A stretch of DNA of 64,000 bases from Allobogoriella deserti (GCF_042680605.1 NZ_JBHUEE010000008.1:62001-126000); one strand, 5' to 3'. Positions 51,236 through 62,778 are shown, counted from the first letter of the stretch. Notes: generated from the sequence alone by a model not told the origin. Program-made: numbers and translations.

Positions 51236-52075
51236 GTGCACGACCCGCTCCCGTCCGACCCGCCCGAGCATCCGCGCGTCCTGGCGAGGTTGTGCGAGGA
51301 GTTCGCCCGCACGGCCGGGGAACACGTGCGCAACCGCGCGGGCGACCACGGCGGCGTCGCCGCGACCAAGTCCTCTGCCGTCGATGTCGTCACGGCCGTG
51401 GACACCGAGTCCGAGGCACTGCTGCGGGAGATGATCGCCCGAGCCCGCCCGGACGACGCCGTGCTTGGGGAGGAGGCCGGGACCTCGACCGGCACGTCCG
51501 GTCTGACCTGGGTCCTGGATCCGATCGACGGCACCGTGAACTATCTCTACGGCATCCCGTCCTACGCCGTGTCGGTGGCGGTCGTCGCCGGGGATCCCGA
51601 TCCGGCCGCGTGGAACCAGCTCGCCGGCTGCGTGCATGCGGTGGCCGACGGCACCACCTGGACCGCGGCTCGGGGTGAGGGCGCCTGGCGCGACGGCACG
51701 CGGCTCGGTCCACGGCCGGAGCCCCCGCTCGCCGAGAGCCTCATCGGCACCGGGTTCGGCTACGACGCCGCCAAACGCGGCCGTCAGGGGCAGGTCGTCG
51801 CCCGCATGCTGCCGAGCGTGCGGGACATCCGACGCATCGGGTCGGCCGCCATCGACCTGTGCCTGGTCGCCGACGGCCGCCTCGACGCGTTCTTCGAGAA
51901 CGGCCTCAACCCGTGGGACATGGCTGCCGGCAGTCTCGTCATCACCGAGGCCGGGGGCGTCGTCGAGGATCTCGACGGCGGACGTCCACGGCGCGAGATG
52001 ACGCTGGCCGGCCCTGCCGGCCTGGTCCGGGAACTCGCCGATCTGCTGCGTACCTGTGACGCCGAATCGGTCTGA
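51236..52075 (+). CDS. Inositol monophosphatase family protein
   Basis: The 279-residue enzyme has the Mg-dependent sugar phosphatase motifs GEEAG, WVLDPIDGTVNY and NPWDMAAGSLVITEAGG. Such enzymes hydrolyse inositol 1-phosphate or related sugar phosphates; actinobacteria also use them for histidinol phosphate. The exact substrate is open. The GTG at 51236 is set by AGGAGG at 51224-51229. An upstream ATG at 51182 has no ribosome binding site. Confidence 0.9.
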   Translation: MHDPLPSDPPEHPRVLARLCEEFARTAGEHVRNRAGDHGGVAATKSSAVDVVTAVDTESEALLREMIARARPDDAVLGEEAGTSTGTSGLTWVLDPIDGTVNYLYGIPSYAVSVAVVAGDPDPAAWNQLAGCVHAVADGTTWTAARGEGAWRDGTRLGPRPEPPLAESLIGTGFGYDAAKRGRQGQVVARMLPSVRDIRRIGSAAIDLCLVADGRLDAFFENGLNPWDMAAGSLVITEAGGVVEDLDGGRPRREMTLAGPAGLVRELADLLRTCDAESV

Positions 52076-52188
52076 GGACGTGTGAGGTCAGTCACCGAGA
52101 TCGACCCTGCGGACAAACCCGTTCGCACCAGTGCGCCCGGTGGTGCACAATCCGGTGTCCGCGGGAACAAATGCGGCTCGCGGACGTT

Positions 52189-52212
52189 TCCCCGGGTACC
52201 TGCCCCCGGGGA
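52189..52212. other. Stem-loop between phosphatase and DUF4193 genes
   Basis: TCCCCGGG and CCCGGGGA (8 bp) enclose an 8-nt loop in the 186-nt spacer. It may terminate the phosphatase transcript or act in the DUF4193 leader. Nothing else is recognisable in this spacer. Confidence 0.5.
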
Positions 52213-52261
52213 TGTCGCCCCACCACCATGACGAGTAGAAGAACCGGAGCGTGACGCCGAG

Positions 52262-52561
52262 ATGGCGACCGACTACGACGCACCGCGCAAGAACGAAGAG
52301 GACCTCTCCGAGGACTCCATCGAAGAACTGAAGGCCCGCCGGTCGGAGAAGAGCTCGCCGACGGTGGACGAGGACGAGGCCGAGGTCGCCGAAGGCTTCG
52401 AGCTGCCGGGCGCGGACCTGTCCGGCGAGGAGCTCTCGGTGCGGGTCCTGCCGCGCCAGGCCGACGAGTTCACCTGCGCCAAGTGCTTCCTGGTGCACCA
52501 CCGCAGCCAGCTCGCCTACGAGGACGGCGGCCAGCTCGTCTGCTCGGAGTGCGCCGCCTGA
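52262..52561 (+). CDS. DUF4193 small zinc protein
   Basis: The 99-residue acidic protein ends in a zinc-ribbon-like pair (FTCAKC about residue 72, VCSEC near the C-terminus). This is the DUF4193 family, conserved throughout actinobacteria, often essential, of unknown molecular role. A weak GGAGC precedes the ATG. It faces the DUF3093 gene with only 10 nt between stops. Confidence 0.9.
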   Translation: MATDYDAPRKNEEDLSEDSIEELKARRSEKSSPTVDEDEAEVAEGFELPGADLSGEELSVRVLPRQADEFTCAKCFLVHHRSQLAYEDGGQLVCSECAA

Positions 52562-52571
52562 GGCCGACCGT

Positions 52572-53084
52572 TCACGCCCCGGACGAGTCCACACGCCGGC
52601 CCGCCGCAGCCAGGAGCTGCGCGGGCCGGCGTGTGCATATCAGCCAGTAGGGCGTCGCGTCCCGGGCGTCCGTGACCTCGAACCGGACCGCGGTGCGGAC
52701 CCAGGACCGGTGACACACGTACGCCCGCGCATCGGCCTCGACGCCGAGCAGGCGCCGGATCCCCTCGGCGTCGACCTCCTCCGCGGCGCCCAGTGCGGCG
52801 AGCGGGATGACCGCACCGCCGGCCCGCAGGCGCCTCGCCTCACCAGAGGCGCCGTCGGAGGGGTCGCCGCCCGCCCCCACCTCGATCACCGGCGACGTCG
52901 CCAGCACCACGGCGGCGAGGCCGCCCGCCACCGCCACCCCGGCAGCGACGGCGACCGCCGGCCCCCAGAACGAGCCCGCAAGGGCCGCCAACCCGCCGGC
53001 GATCACCGCAAGCAGATACACACTCGGGGGCGGCGAGAGGCGTTCGCGGTAGTCGGCGGGCGGGCGCGATCGTGCCGTGGTCAC
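52572..53084 (-). CDS. DUF3093 membrane protein
   Basis: The 170-residue protein has two adjacent membrane helices (about 21-62) and a C-terminal domain with YVCHRSWVRTAVRFEV and DATPYWLICTRRP, matching DUF3093. Function is unknown. The GTG at 53084 is 6 nt after CACAGT, consistent with a leaderless start. In many actinobacteria dut lies next to this gene; here DUF3710 follows directly on the other strand. Confidence 0.85.
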   Translation of the reverse strand: MTTARSRPPADYRERLSPPPSVYLLAVIAGGLAALAGSFWGPAVAVAAGVAVAGGLAAVVLATSPVIEVGAGGDPSDGASGEARRLRAGGAVIPLAALGAAEEVDAEGIRRLLGVEADARAYVCHRSWVRTAVRFEVTDARDATPYWLICTRRPAQLLAAAGRRVDSSGA

Positions 53085-53162
53085 GCGACCACTGTGCCAC
53101 GCGGGTACAGTCGAGGCCGCCGAGTCGCCCCCGGCCCGCACGAGTGAGGAGTCCCGAGGTTC

Positions 53163-53864
53163 ATGAGCTGGTTCTCGCGCCGCAAGCGCGACCGCGACAC
53201 CGTCGACGCCCCCGCCGCGGAGCCGGCGCCGGCGGCTCCCAGTGGCCCCGGACCGCACAACGTCGCGGACCTGCCGCAGCTCGGCTCACGACTGGACCTC
53301 GGGGCACTGCGGATCCCGGCGCGCCCGGAGATGCAGGTGCGCCTCGAGGTCGAGAAGAAGACGAGGAACGCCGTCGCCGTCACGCTCGCGCGGGCCGGAT
53401 CCGCTCTCCAACTCCAGGCCTTCGCCGCGCCGCGCTCCTCGGGGATCTGGGAGGACCTGCGCAGTGAGATCGCGGAGTCGGTGAACAAGCAAGGCGGGAC
53501 CACCGAGGAGGTCGAGGGGCGCTTCGGCACCGAGTTACTGGCTCGCCTGCCGGTCAAGACGCCGGACGGCGGCACCGGCCACCGTCCGGCCCGCTTCATC
53601 GGGGTGGACGGCGCACGATGGTTCGTCCGCGGCGTGGTGACCGGGCGCGCCGCCGTCGACGCCGACGCCGCCCGTGAGCTGGAGGACGTACTCGCCGACG
53701 TCGTGGTGGTCCGCGGCAGCGAACCGCACGCCCCACGCGACGTGCTCGTGCTGCGTCCGCCGGGCAAGGCCGGCGAGTCCACCGGCGGGGAGACACCGCA
53801 CAGCGGGCCGTTGGACGCCGACGCCGTCATGCGGCGTGGCCCGGAGATCACCGAGATCCGATGA
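53163..53864 (+). CDS. DUF3710 family protein
   Basis: The 233-residue cytoplasmic protein matches DUF3710 (RLDLGALRIPARPEMQVRLEVEKKT, LQLQAFAAPRSSGIWEDLRSEI, GGTTEEVEGRFGTELLARLP). Function is unknown. It overlaps the OB-fold gene by 4 nt and starts the DUF3710 / OB-fold / DUF3159 operon. TACAGT at 53105-53110 could be its -10 element. Confidence 0.9.
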   Translation: MSWFSRRKRDRDTVDAPAAEPAPAAPSGPGPHNVADLPQLGSRLDLGALRIPARPEMQVRLEVEKKTRNAVAVTLARAGSALQLQAFAAPRSSGIWEDLRSEIAESVNKQGGTTEEVEGRFGTELLARLPVKTPDGGTGHRPARFIGVDGARWFVRGVVTGRAAVDADAARELEDVLADVVVVRGSEPHAPRDVLVLRPPGKAGESTGGETPHSGPLDADAVMRRGPEITEIR

Positions 53865-54235
53865 CCCTCGTCGACCGCGTCCGCCGGCTCACCGCCTCCC
53901 GTACCGAACTCGAGGCGGACGAGGAGCGCCGCATCAGCCACCGGCCCGGTTGCTGCCCGGTCCGCGATCTCGTCCCGCGGCGTCGGGCCACCGTGGCGGG
54001 GAAGGTGGCCGCCTTGACGTACCGCCCGAAGGACCGCACGCCCGCGGTCACCGCTCGCCTGACCGACGGCACCGGCACGATCGACCTGATCTTCCTGGGC
54101 CGGCGAGAGGTCCGGGGGGTGGCACCCGGCCGCCGGCTGGTCGCCGAAGGCATGATCTGCGACGAGAACGGCCGGCCTGCGATGTTCAACCCGAACTACC
54201 GCCTCCTGCCGCGTGGCTCGGCCGAGGAGCGCTGA
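53861..54235 (+). CDS. OB-fold nucleic acid-binding protein
   Basis: The 124-residue protein holds one OB fold of the tRNA-anticodon-binding type (TVAGKVAALTYRPKDRTPAVTARLTDGTG, then LIFLGRREVRGVAPGRRLVAEG). Single-domain members of this group are always found with DUF3710 and DUF3159 in actinobacteria. Whether it binds RNA or DNA is not known. It overlaps the upstream gene by 4 nt and directly abuts the next. Confidence 0.88.
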   Translation: MTLVDRVRRLTASRTELEADEERRISHRPGCCPVRDLVPRRRATVAGKVAALTYRPKDRTPAVTARLTDGTGTIDLIFLGRREVRGVAPGRRLVAEGMICDENGRPAMFNPNYRLLPRGSAEER

Positions 54236-54958
54236 ATGAACGAGCAGGAGAACGAGCGGCCGGCCGCCGACCAGCGTTCCACCGACGATGCCGAACTCGG
54301 GCGCGCCGTCGCCGGCGCCGCGCGCGGATCGGCCTTCCGCCATCTGGCCGGGGAGAACTTCTCCGTGCTCGACGCCGTCGGCGGGATCCGCGGACTCGTC
54401 GAGTCGGTCGCCCCTGGCCTGGTCTTCGTCGTCGTCTTCATCGCGACGCGGGAGATCGGCCCACCCCTTATCGCCTCGCTGGCCGTGGCCGTCGTGGCGA
54501 TGGTCGCCCGGCTCATCGCGCGCACGCCGATCACCCAGGCCGCCGGGGGACTGTTCGGCGTCGCGATCGGCGTGATCTGGGCCTGGCGCACCGGCGAGGC
54601 TCAGGACTACTTCGTTCTCGGGCTGTGGACGAACGCCGCCTACGCCGTCGGCGTCGCGCTGTCCGCCCTGCTGCGCTGGCCGGTGGTCGGCGTGGTCGTC
54701 GCACTGCTGCGCGGACAGGACTTCTCCTGGCGCTCGGACCCGGCGCAGGCCGCCCGCCGGCGGCGGTACGCCGCCGCGACCTGGCTCTGGGTGGGCATGT
54801 TCCTGCTCCGTCTCGCGGTGCAGGTGCCGTTGTACCTTCAGGCCGAGGTGGCCTGGCTCGGCACCGCCCGGCTCGTCATGGGGCTTCCGCTGTGGGCTCT
54901 GACCCTGTGGCTGACGTGGGCTCTGGTGCGGGAGAAAGCATCTGCTGAAGGCCGCTGA
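54236..54958 (+). CDS. DUF3159 membrane protein
   Basis: The 240-residue protein has about six membrane helices and the DUF3159 start motif (GENFSVLDAVGGIRGLVESVAPG). Function is unknown. Its last 83 nt overlap the 3' end of the convergent RCK gene in antisense, so both C-termini are encoded by the same DNA. Confidence 0.88.
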   Translation: MNEQENERPAADQRSTDDAELGRAVAGAARGSAFRHLAGENFSVLDAVGGIRGLVESVAPGLVFVVVFIATREIGPPLIASLAVAVVAMVARLIARTPITQAAGGLFGVAIGVIWAWRTGEAQDYFVLGLWTNAAYAVGVALSALLRWPVVGVVVALLRGQDFSWRSDPAQAARRRRYAAATWLWVGMFLLRLAVQVPLYLQAEVAWLGTARLVMGLPLWALTLWLTWALVREKASAEGR

Positions 54959-55592
54959 GCTCGTCCTCGGCGACCGCGGAGAGCACCAGGAGGAGCTCGT
55001 CGCCTGCTTCCAGGGTGTCGTCCGGGCTCGGCGCGATGGGTCGGTCCTCGCGGATGATCGCCGCCAGCACCGCGTCCGGGGGCCACCGTAGCTCGCCGAC
55101 CCGCTTGCCCACCACAGGGGACGTGGAAGGCAACGTGACCTCGTGCATGCTCGCGCCGGACTGGTGGAACCGGAAGATGCGCACCAGGTCACCGACCGCA
55201 ACGGCCTCCTCCACCAGTGCGGTCATGATCCGCGGGGTGGAGACCGGCACGTCCACCCCCCACGCATCGTCGAACATCCACTCGTTCTTGGGATTGTTGA
55301 TCCGGGCCACCGTCCGCGGGACGCCGAACTCGGTCTTCGCCAACAGGGAGACGACGAGATTGACCTTGTCGTCTCCGGTGGCGGCCACCATCACGTCACA
55401 GTCCTCGGCGCCGACCTCCGCCAGGGCACTCGGCTCACACGCGTCGGCCAGCAGCCAGTCGGCCTCCGCGACGGAGGCGACACGCATGGCCGTGGGGTTG
55501 CGGTCCATGAGGGTGACCTCGTGCCCGTGCACGAGCAACTCCCGCGCGATGGAGCGGCCCACCGACCCCGCTCCGGCGATCACGACCCGCAT
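54876..55592 (-). CDS. Potassium-uptake RCK protein (TrkA-type), second of pair
   Basis: The 238-residue cytoplasmic protein has an N-terminal NAD-binding RCK domain (VVIAGAGSVGRSIARELL) and a C-terminal RCK_C domain (VVGKRVGELRWPPDAVLAAIIRE). Such proteins gate potassium transport in response to nucleotides. It overlaps the upstream RCK gene by one base (TGATG). The pair faces a KimA-like permease, its likely partner. The last 28 codons run antisense to the DUF3159 gene. Confidence 0.9.
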   Translation of the reverse strand: MRVVIAGAGSVGRSIARELLVHGHEVTLMDRNPTAMRVASVAEADWLLADACEPSALAEVGAEDCDVMVAATGDDKVNLVVSLLAKTEFGVPRTVARINNPKNEWMFDDAWGVDVPVSTPRIMTALVEEAVAVGDLVRIFRFHQSGASMHEVTLPSTSPVVGKRVGELRWPPDAVLAAIIREDRPIAPSPDDTLEAGDELLLVLSAVAEDELSGLQQMLSPAPEPTSATGSEPTAEAP

Positions 55593-56266
55593 CAGTCCTC
55601 CTCGGCCTCTGGTCCGGGGGCGCGTTCCAGGATCCGCTGAACCGCCCCGATCCGGTCCGTCGGCACCATGAGGTGCACGGTGTCGTTCTCCTGGACGACG
55701 GCCCGGCGTTCGGGCACCCGACCCTTGCCATGCCGGGTGAGGTACGCGACACGCGCCCGGGCGGCGGACTCGATCCGCTCGATCTCCTCGCCGACCCAGC
55801 CGGGGTTGACGTCGCAGCGCACGAGCGAGACGGCGGAGGATGGATCCTGGTACTCACTGAAGGCGCCCATCGGCATCATCCGTCGCAGCACCTGGTCGGC
55901 GGTCCATCGCACCGTCGCGACGGTCGGGATGCCGAGCCGGGAGTACACCTCTGCTCGACGCGGGTCATAGATGCGCGCCACCACGTTGCCGACCCCGAAG
56001 ACCTCGCGGGCCACCCTGGCCGCGATGATGTTGGAGTTGTCACCGTTGGACACGGCGGCGAACGCGTGCGCCTCCTCGATCCCGGCCTGGGTCAACGCGT
56101 CCCGGTCGAAACCGAGGGCGGTGACGCGCCGCCCGCCGAAGTCCGCGGGCAGTCGCCGGAAGGCGTCCGGGTTCTGGTCCACGACAGCCACCGAGTGCCC
56201 GCTGTCCTCGAGTTGCTCGGCCAGGCTCGCGCCGACACGCCCGCAGCCCATGATCACGAAATGCAC
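55592..56266 (-). CDS. Potassium-uptake RCK protein (TrkA-type), first of pair
   Basis: The 224-residue protein has the same two-domain RCK build as its neighbour (FVIMGCGRVGASLAEQL; later QENDTVHLMVP). Paired TrkA-like proteins of this kind are called CeoB and CeoC in mycobacteria. The GTG at 56266 is 7 nt after TAGCGT. The 64-nt spacer to the permease gene therefore carries two divergent promoters. Confidence 0.9.
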   Translation of the reverse strand: MHFVIMGCGRVGASLAEQLEDSGHSVAVVDQNPDAFRRLPADFGGRRVTALGFDRDALTQAGIEEAHAFAAVSNGDNSNIIAARVAREVFGVGNVVARIYDPRRAEVYSRLGIPTVATVRWTADQVLRRMMPMGAFSEYQDPSSAVSLVRCDVNPGWVGEEIERIESAARARVAYLTRHGKGRVPERRAVVQENDTVHLMVPTDRIGAVQRILERAPGPEAEED

Positions 56267-56330
56267 GTCGAGGACGCTACCGCGTCTGCCCGGCCGCAGC
56301 AGGATCCGTCTGGGCCTAGCATGAACTCCC

Positions 56331-58331
56331 GTGCCAGGTTTCGCCGAAGGCTTCAAGCGCGTCCTGGTCGGTCGGCCCATGCGGACCGACCGGCTGGCGA
56401 CGGCGACGCTCCCCAAGCGATTCGCCCTCCCCGTCTTCTCCGCGGACGCCTGGTCCTCGGTGGCCTACGCCCCCGACGAAATCCTGCTGACCCTCTCGCT
56501 CGCCGGCCTCGCGGCGCTCACCGTCTCACCGTGGGTTGGCGTCGCGGTGGCCGTCGTCATGATGACCGTGGTCGCCTCGTACCGGCAGACCGTGCGCGCC
56601 TACCCCTCCGGCGGCGGCGACTACGAGGTGGCGACCGAGAACCTCGGGCCTCGTGCCGGGTTGACCGTGGCCAGCGCCCTGCTGGTGGACTACGCGCTCA
56701 CCGTGGCGGTCTCGATTTCCTCGGCGGTGCAGTATCTCGCGGCGACGGTCCCGGCGACGGCGCCGCACATCACCGGTATCGCCGTCGGCATCGTCGCGTT
56801 CCTCGCCCTCATCAACCTCCGCGGCGTGCGTGAATCGGGCCGGACGCTCGCGGTGCCGGGCTATCTGTTCATGGGCGCGATCGGGCTCCTGGCCTTTGTC
56901 GGGTTCGTGCGGGAGGCCAACGGAACCCTGGAGCCGGCGCCCTCGGCGAGCCTCGAGGTCGCCCCCGTGCCGGGTTTCGAGCAAGGACTCGTGGGTGCGG
57001 CCGGTGTGTTCCTGGTCCTGCGCGCGTTCTCCTCCGGTTCGGCGGCACTGACGGGCGTCGAGGCCATCAACAACGGCGTCCCGGCCTTCAAGAAGCCCCG
57101 GTCGAAGAACGCGGCGGCCACGCTGCTGCTCCTGGGTCTCATCGGCTCCGCGATGCTGCTGTCGATGCTGCACCTGGCTCGCGCCACGGACGTGCGCTTC
57201 GTCCAGGACCCGGCCACACAGCTCCTGCGTGACGGCGAACCGGTGGGGGAGGCGTACCGGCAGGACCCGGTGGTCGGCCAGATCGCCGCCACGGTCTTCG
57301 ACGGTGCGCCCGTCCTCTTCGTCCTCGTCACGGTGGCGACCGGGATCGTTCTCGTGCTGGCCGCGAACACCGCCTTCAACGGGTTCCCGAGTCTCGGCTC
57401 CGTCCTCGCGCGGGACGGGTTCCTGCCGCGCCAGCTCCACACCAGGGGGGACCGGCTCGCCTACTCCAACGGCATCATCGCCCTCGCCCTCGCCGCCGGG
57501 TTCCTGGTGTTCGTCTTCGACGCCCAGGTGACGCTGCTCATCCAGCTCTACATCGTGGGCGTGTTCACCTCCTTCACGCTCAGCCAGCTCGGCATGGTCC
57601 GCCACTGGACGAGCAGGTTGCGCGTGGAGTCCCGCCCCGGCACTCGGGCCACGATGCGCCGCTCCCGGTTGCTCAACGCCTTCGGCTGCGCGCTCACCGC
57701 GTCCGTGCTGATCATCGTCCTGGTCACGAAGTTCACGCACGGCGCGTGGATCACCCTCGGGCTGCTCGCGCTGCTCTACCTAGCGATGACCAGCGTGCGG
57801 CGCCACTACGACCGCGTCTCGCGTGAGCTGGTGGTGCCGGACCTGCACGCGGCCAAGGCCCTGCCCGCACGGGTCCACGGGATCGTCCTGCTCTCGCGGC
57901 TGCACCAGCCGTCCATGCGGGCGCTCGCGTACGCTCGCGCAACCCGGCCCTCCACCCTGGAGGCCGTCACCGTCGACGTCGACCCCGAGGACACCGACCG
58001 GCTGCGCCGCGCGTGGGAGGAGGCCGAGATCCCGGTCCCGCTGACGGTGCTGGACTCGCCGTTCCGCGAAGTGACCCGGCCGGTGGTGGACTACGTGCGC
58101 TCGGTCCGCCGCGCCTCGCCCAGAGACCTCGTCGTCGTCTTCCTTCCCGAGTACGTCGTCAGCCGCTGGTGGGAGCAGCTACTGCACAACCAGAGCGCGC
58201 TGCGACTGAAGGGCCGGCTGCTCTTCACCCCGGGCGTTGTGCTCGCCTCCGTCCCGTACCAGCTCGACCACGTCGACGACGTCGGCTCCCCGGCCGGGCC
58301 GCCCCGGGACGAGAACGAGAGTGATCGATGA
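56331..58331 (+). CDS. KimA-like potassium permease (APC superfamily)
   Basis: The 666-residue protein has about twelve membrane helices followed by a cytoplasmic C-terminal domain (from about 500). The first helix (LPVFSADAWSSVAYA) has Asp39 and Tyr46, spaced like the potassium-binding Asp36 and Tyr43 of Bacillus KimA. GGGDYEVATENLG and the Usp-like tail also fit KimA, a proton-coupled potassium importer. Databases often label it amino acid permease. Divergence from two RCK genes supports potassium. The GTG is 8 nt after TAGCAT. Confidence 0.85.
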   Translation: MPGFAEGFKRVLVGRPMRTDRLATATLPKRFALPVFSADAWSSVAYAPDEILLTLSLAGLAALTVSPWVGVAVAVVMMTVVASYRQTVRAYPSGGGDYEVATENLGPRAGLTVASALLVDYALTVAVSISSAVQYLAATVPATAPHITGIAVGIVAFLALINLRGVRESGRTLAVPGYLFMGAIGLLAFVGFVREANGTLEPAPSASLEVAPVPGFEQGLVGAAGVFLVLRAFSSGSAALTGVEAINNGVPAFKKPRSKNAAATLLLLGLIGSAMLLSMLHLARATDVRFVQDPATQLLRDGEPVGEAYRQDPVVGQIAATVFDGAPVLFVLVTVATGIVLVLAANTAFNGFPSLGSVLARDGFLPRQLHTRGDRLAYSNGIIALALAAGFLVFVFDAQVTLLIQLYIVGVFTSFTLSQLGMVRHWTSRLRVESRPGTRATMRRSRLLNAFGCALTASVLIIVLVTKFTHGAWITLGLLALLYLAMTSVRRHYDRVSRELVVPDLHAAKALPARVHGIVLLSRLHQPSMRALAYARATRPSTLEAVTVDVDPEDTDRLRRAWEEAEIPVPLTVLDSPFREVTRPVVDYVRSVRRASPRDLVVVFLPEYVVSRWWEQLLHNQSALRLKGRLLFTPGVVLASVPYQLDHVDDVGSPAGPPRDENESDR

Positions 58332-59677
58332 GTCCGGACGACCCCGCCCACCCCGTCGTCGAGGTCGGTCCACCCGCGCACGGCGGGCACTGCGTCGCCC
58401 GTCTGGACGGGCGCGTCGTCTTCGTCCGGCACGCCGCGCCCGGTGAACGCGTCCGGCTGGCCGTCACCGAGCGCCGGGCCACTTTCTGGCGCGCCGATGC
58501 GGTGGAGGTGCTGAGCCCTTCGCCGGACCGTGTGCCGTCCGTGTGGCCGGAGTCGGGCCCCGGTGGTGTCGGCGGGGGAGAGCTGGCACACCTGGCGTTG
58601 CCGGCCCAGCGGGAGTGGAAACGGCGCGTGCTCGCCGACACGCTGCGGCGGATCGGAGGTGAGGCGATCGCCGACGACGTCGCGGCCCTGGCCGGCGAGG
58701 ACGACGCCGTCCCACCGGTCGAGCCCGTAGGGCAGGACGAGGCACGCGGCGGACTCCGGACGCGGACGAGGATCGACCTGACCGTCACCGAGGACGGCCG
58801 GGCCGGTATGTACCGGCAGCGGTCCCACGAGGTCCTGCCGATCGAGCACATGCCGCTCGCGCACGAAGCCATCGACGATCTCGGGCTGCTGGGGGAGCGC
58901 TCGCCCTGGCGGCATAGGTGGCGGCCGGGAGCGCGCGTCGAGGCGATCGCGCCCAGCGCGGGAGAGCCGCTCGTCCTGGTCGACGGCGAGCCCCCGGCAA
59001 GGAAGCGCAGCCGTTCCGCGCTGCCCCGGCGGAACGTGCGCGAGATCGTCGACTCGGCGGTCGGTCGGCTCACCTACCGGGTCTCCGGGTCCGGGTTCTG
59101 GCAGGTGCACCGCGACGCGCCGCACGTTCTCGTCGACCTCGTCCTGGCGGCCGCCGGCGACCTCGACGGCGCCCGGGTCGTCGAGCTCTACTCCGGGTCG
59201 GGACTCCTGACGCTGCCCCTCGTGCGCGCGGTGGGCCACGCCGGCACGGTCGTGAGCCTCGAGGGCGACGCGGCCGCGGTCCGCGACGCCCGCCGCAACC
59301 TGCACGATCACCCGACGGCGCTGCTGCGCCACGGCCGGGTCGATCCGGCGGCCGTGCGCGAGGTCGGGGAGACGGTCGCCGGGGCCCGTACCGGGTCGGC
59401 CGGTCCCGACGTCGTCGTGCTCGATCCGCCACGGGCCGGGGCCGGCGCGGACGTCGTCACCGCCATGTGTGACCTGCGTCCGGGGCGCGTGGTGCTGGTG
59501 GCGTGCGATCCCGCAGCCTTGGCCCGGGATCTCGCGGCAGCCCGTGAGCACGGGTACGTGCTCGAGTCCCTGCGCCCACTCGACCTGTTTCCGCACACGC
59601 ACCACATCGAGGCGGTGGCCGCACTCGTGCCCGTTGGACATGACGCCGCGTCGCGAACTATCTTGACGTCGAGATAA
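58328..59677 (+). CDS. RNA uridine-5-methyltransferase (TrmA/RlmCD-like)
   Basis: The 449-residue protein has an N-terminal TRAM domain (about 9-65) and a C-terminal SAM-dependent methyltransferase. The family motifs are visible: VVELYSGSGLLTLPL (SAM loop), DPPRAGAG with Asp366, and the catalytic Cys393 in VACDPAALARD. The four cysteines that hold a [4Fe-4S] cluster in RlmD are absent from residues 72-90. Its target (tRNA U54 or a 23S rRNA uridine) cannot be decided. The ATG overlaps the permease stop by 4 nt. Confidence 0.88.
   Translation: MSPDDPAHPVVEVGPPAHGGHCVARLDGRVVFVRHAAPGERVRLAVTERRATFWRADAVEVLSPSPDRVPSVWPESGPGGVGGGELAHLALPAQREWKRRVLADTLRRIGGEAIADDVAALAGEDDAVPPVEPVGQDEARGGLRTRTRIDLTVTEDGRAGMYRQRSHEVLPIEHMPLAHEAIDDLGLLGERSPWRHRWRPGARVEAIAPSAGEPLVLVDGEPPARKRSRSALPRRNVREIVDSAVGRLTYRVSGSGFWQVHRDAPHVLVDLVLAAAGDLDGARVVELYSGSGLLTLPLVRAVGHAGTVVSLEGDAAAVRDARRNLHDHPTALLRHGRVDPAAVREVGETVAGARTGSAGPDVVVLDPPRAGAGADVVTAMCDLRPGRVVLVACDPAALARDLAAAREHGYVLESLRPLDLFPHTHHIEAVAALVPVGHDAASRTILTSR
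59659..59676. promoter_or_regulatory. Palindromic operator candidate at the acnA promoter
   Basis: TATCTTGACGTCGAGATA is an 18-bp palindrome with one mismatched pair. It covers the last codons of the methyltransferase gene and overlaps a GATAAT hexamer (59673-59678) that could be the -10 of acnA, so a bound protein would block that promoter. Confidence 0.6.
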
Positions 59678-59796
59678 TTTTCTCGTCGCGCCTGCTGGTG
59701 TCGAGTCTGCGTGGGACGATGGGCGGCGGAGGCCGTTGCCCCGCACCGCACGCCGAGGGCCGGCCGGATGACGTGAGCACGAACCGAGGAGTCCAT

Positions 59797-62631
<2,835 letters not shown>

Positions 62632-62706
62632 GCGGTCCGGCTCGAGCACGAGACGGCCCGTTCGCTGACACGAGGCAGCCTCACCGCCTCGACCGCTTCA
62701 CACAGG

Positions 62707-62736
62707 CGCCCCGTCAGGCTTCGGCCTGGCGGGGCG
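62707..62736 (+). terminator. UUCG-loop terminator after acnA
   Basis: A 13-bp stem (CGCCCCGTCAGGC with GCCTGGCGGGGCG, one G-T pair) is closed by a TTCG tetraloop, 75 nt after the acnA stop. Confidence 0.8.
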
Positions 62737-62778
62737 CTTGTCGTCAGTTCCTCCGTTCGGGTCGCGATCGGCGGCGCA

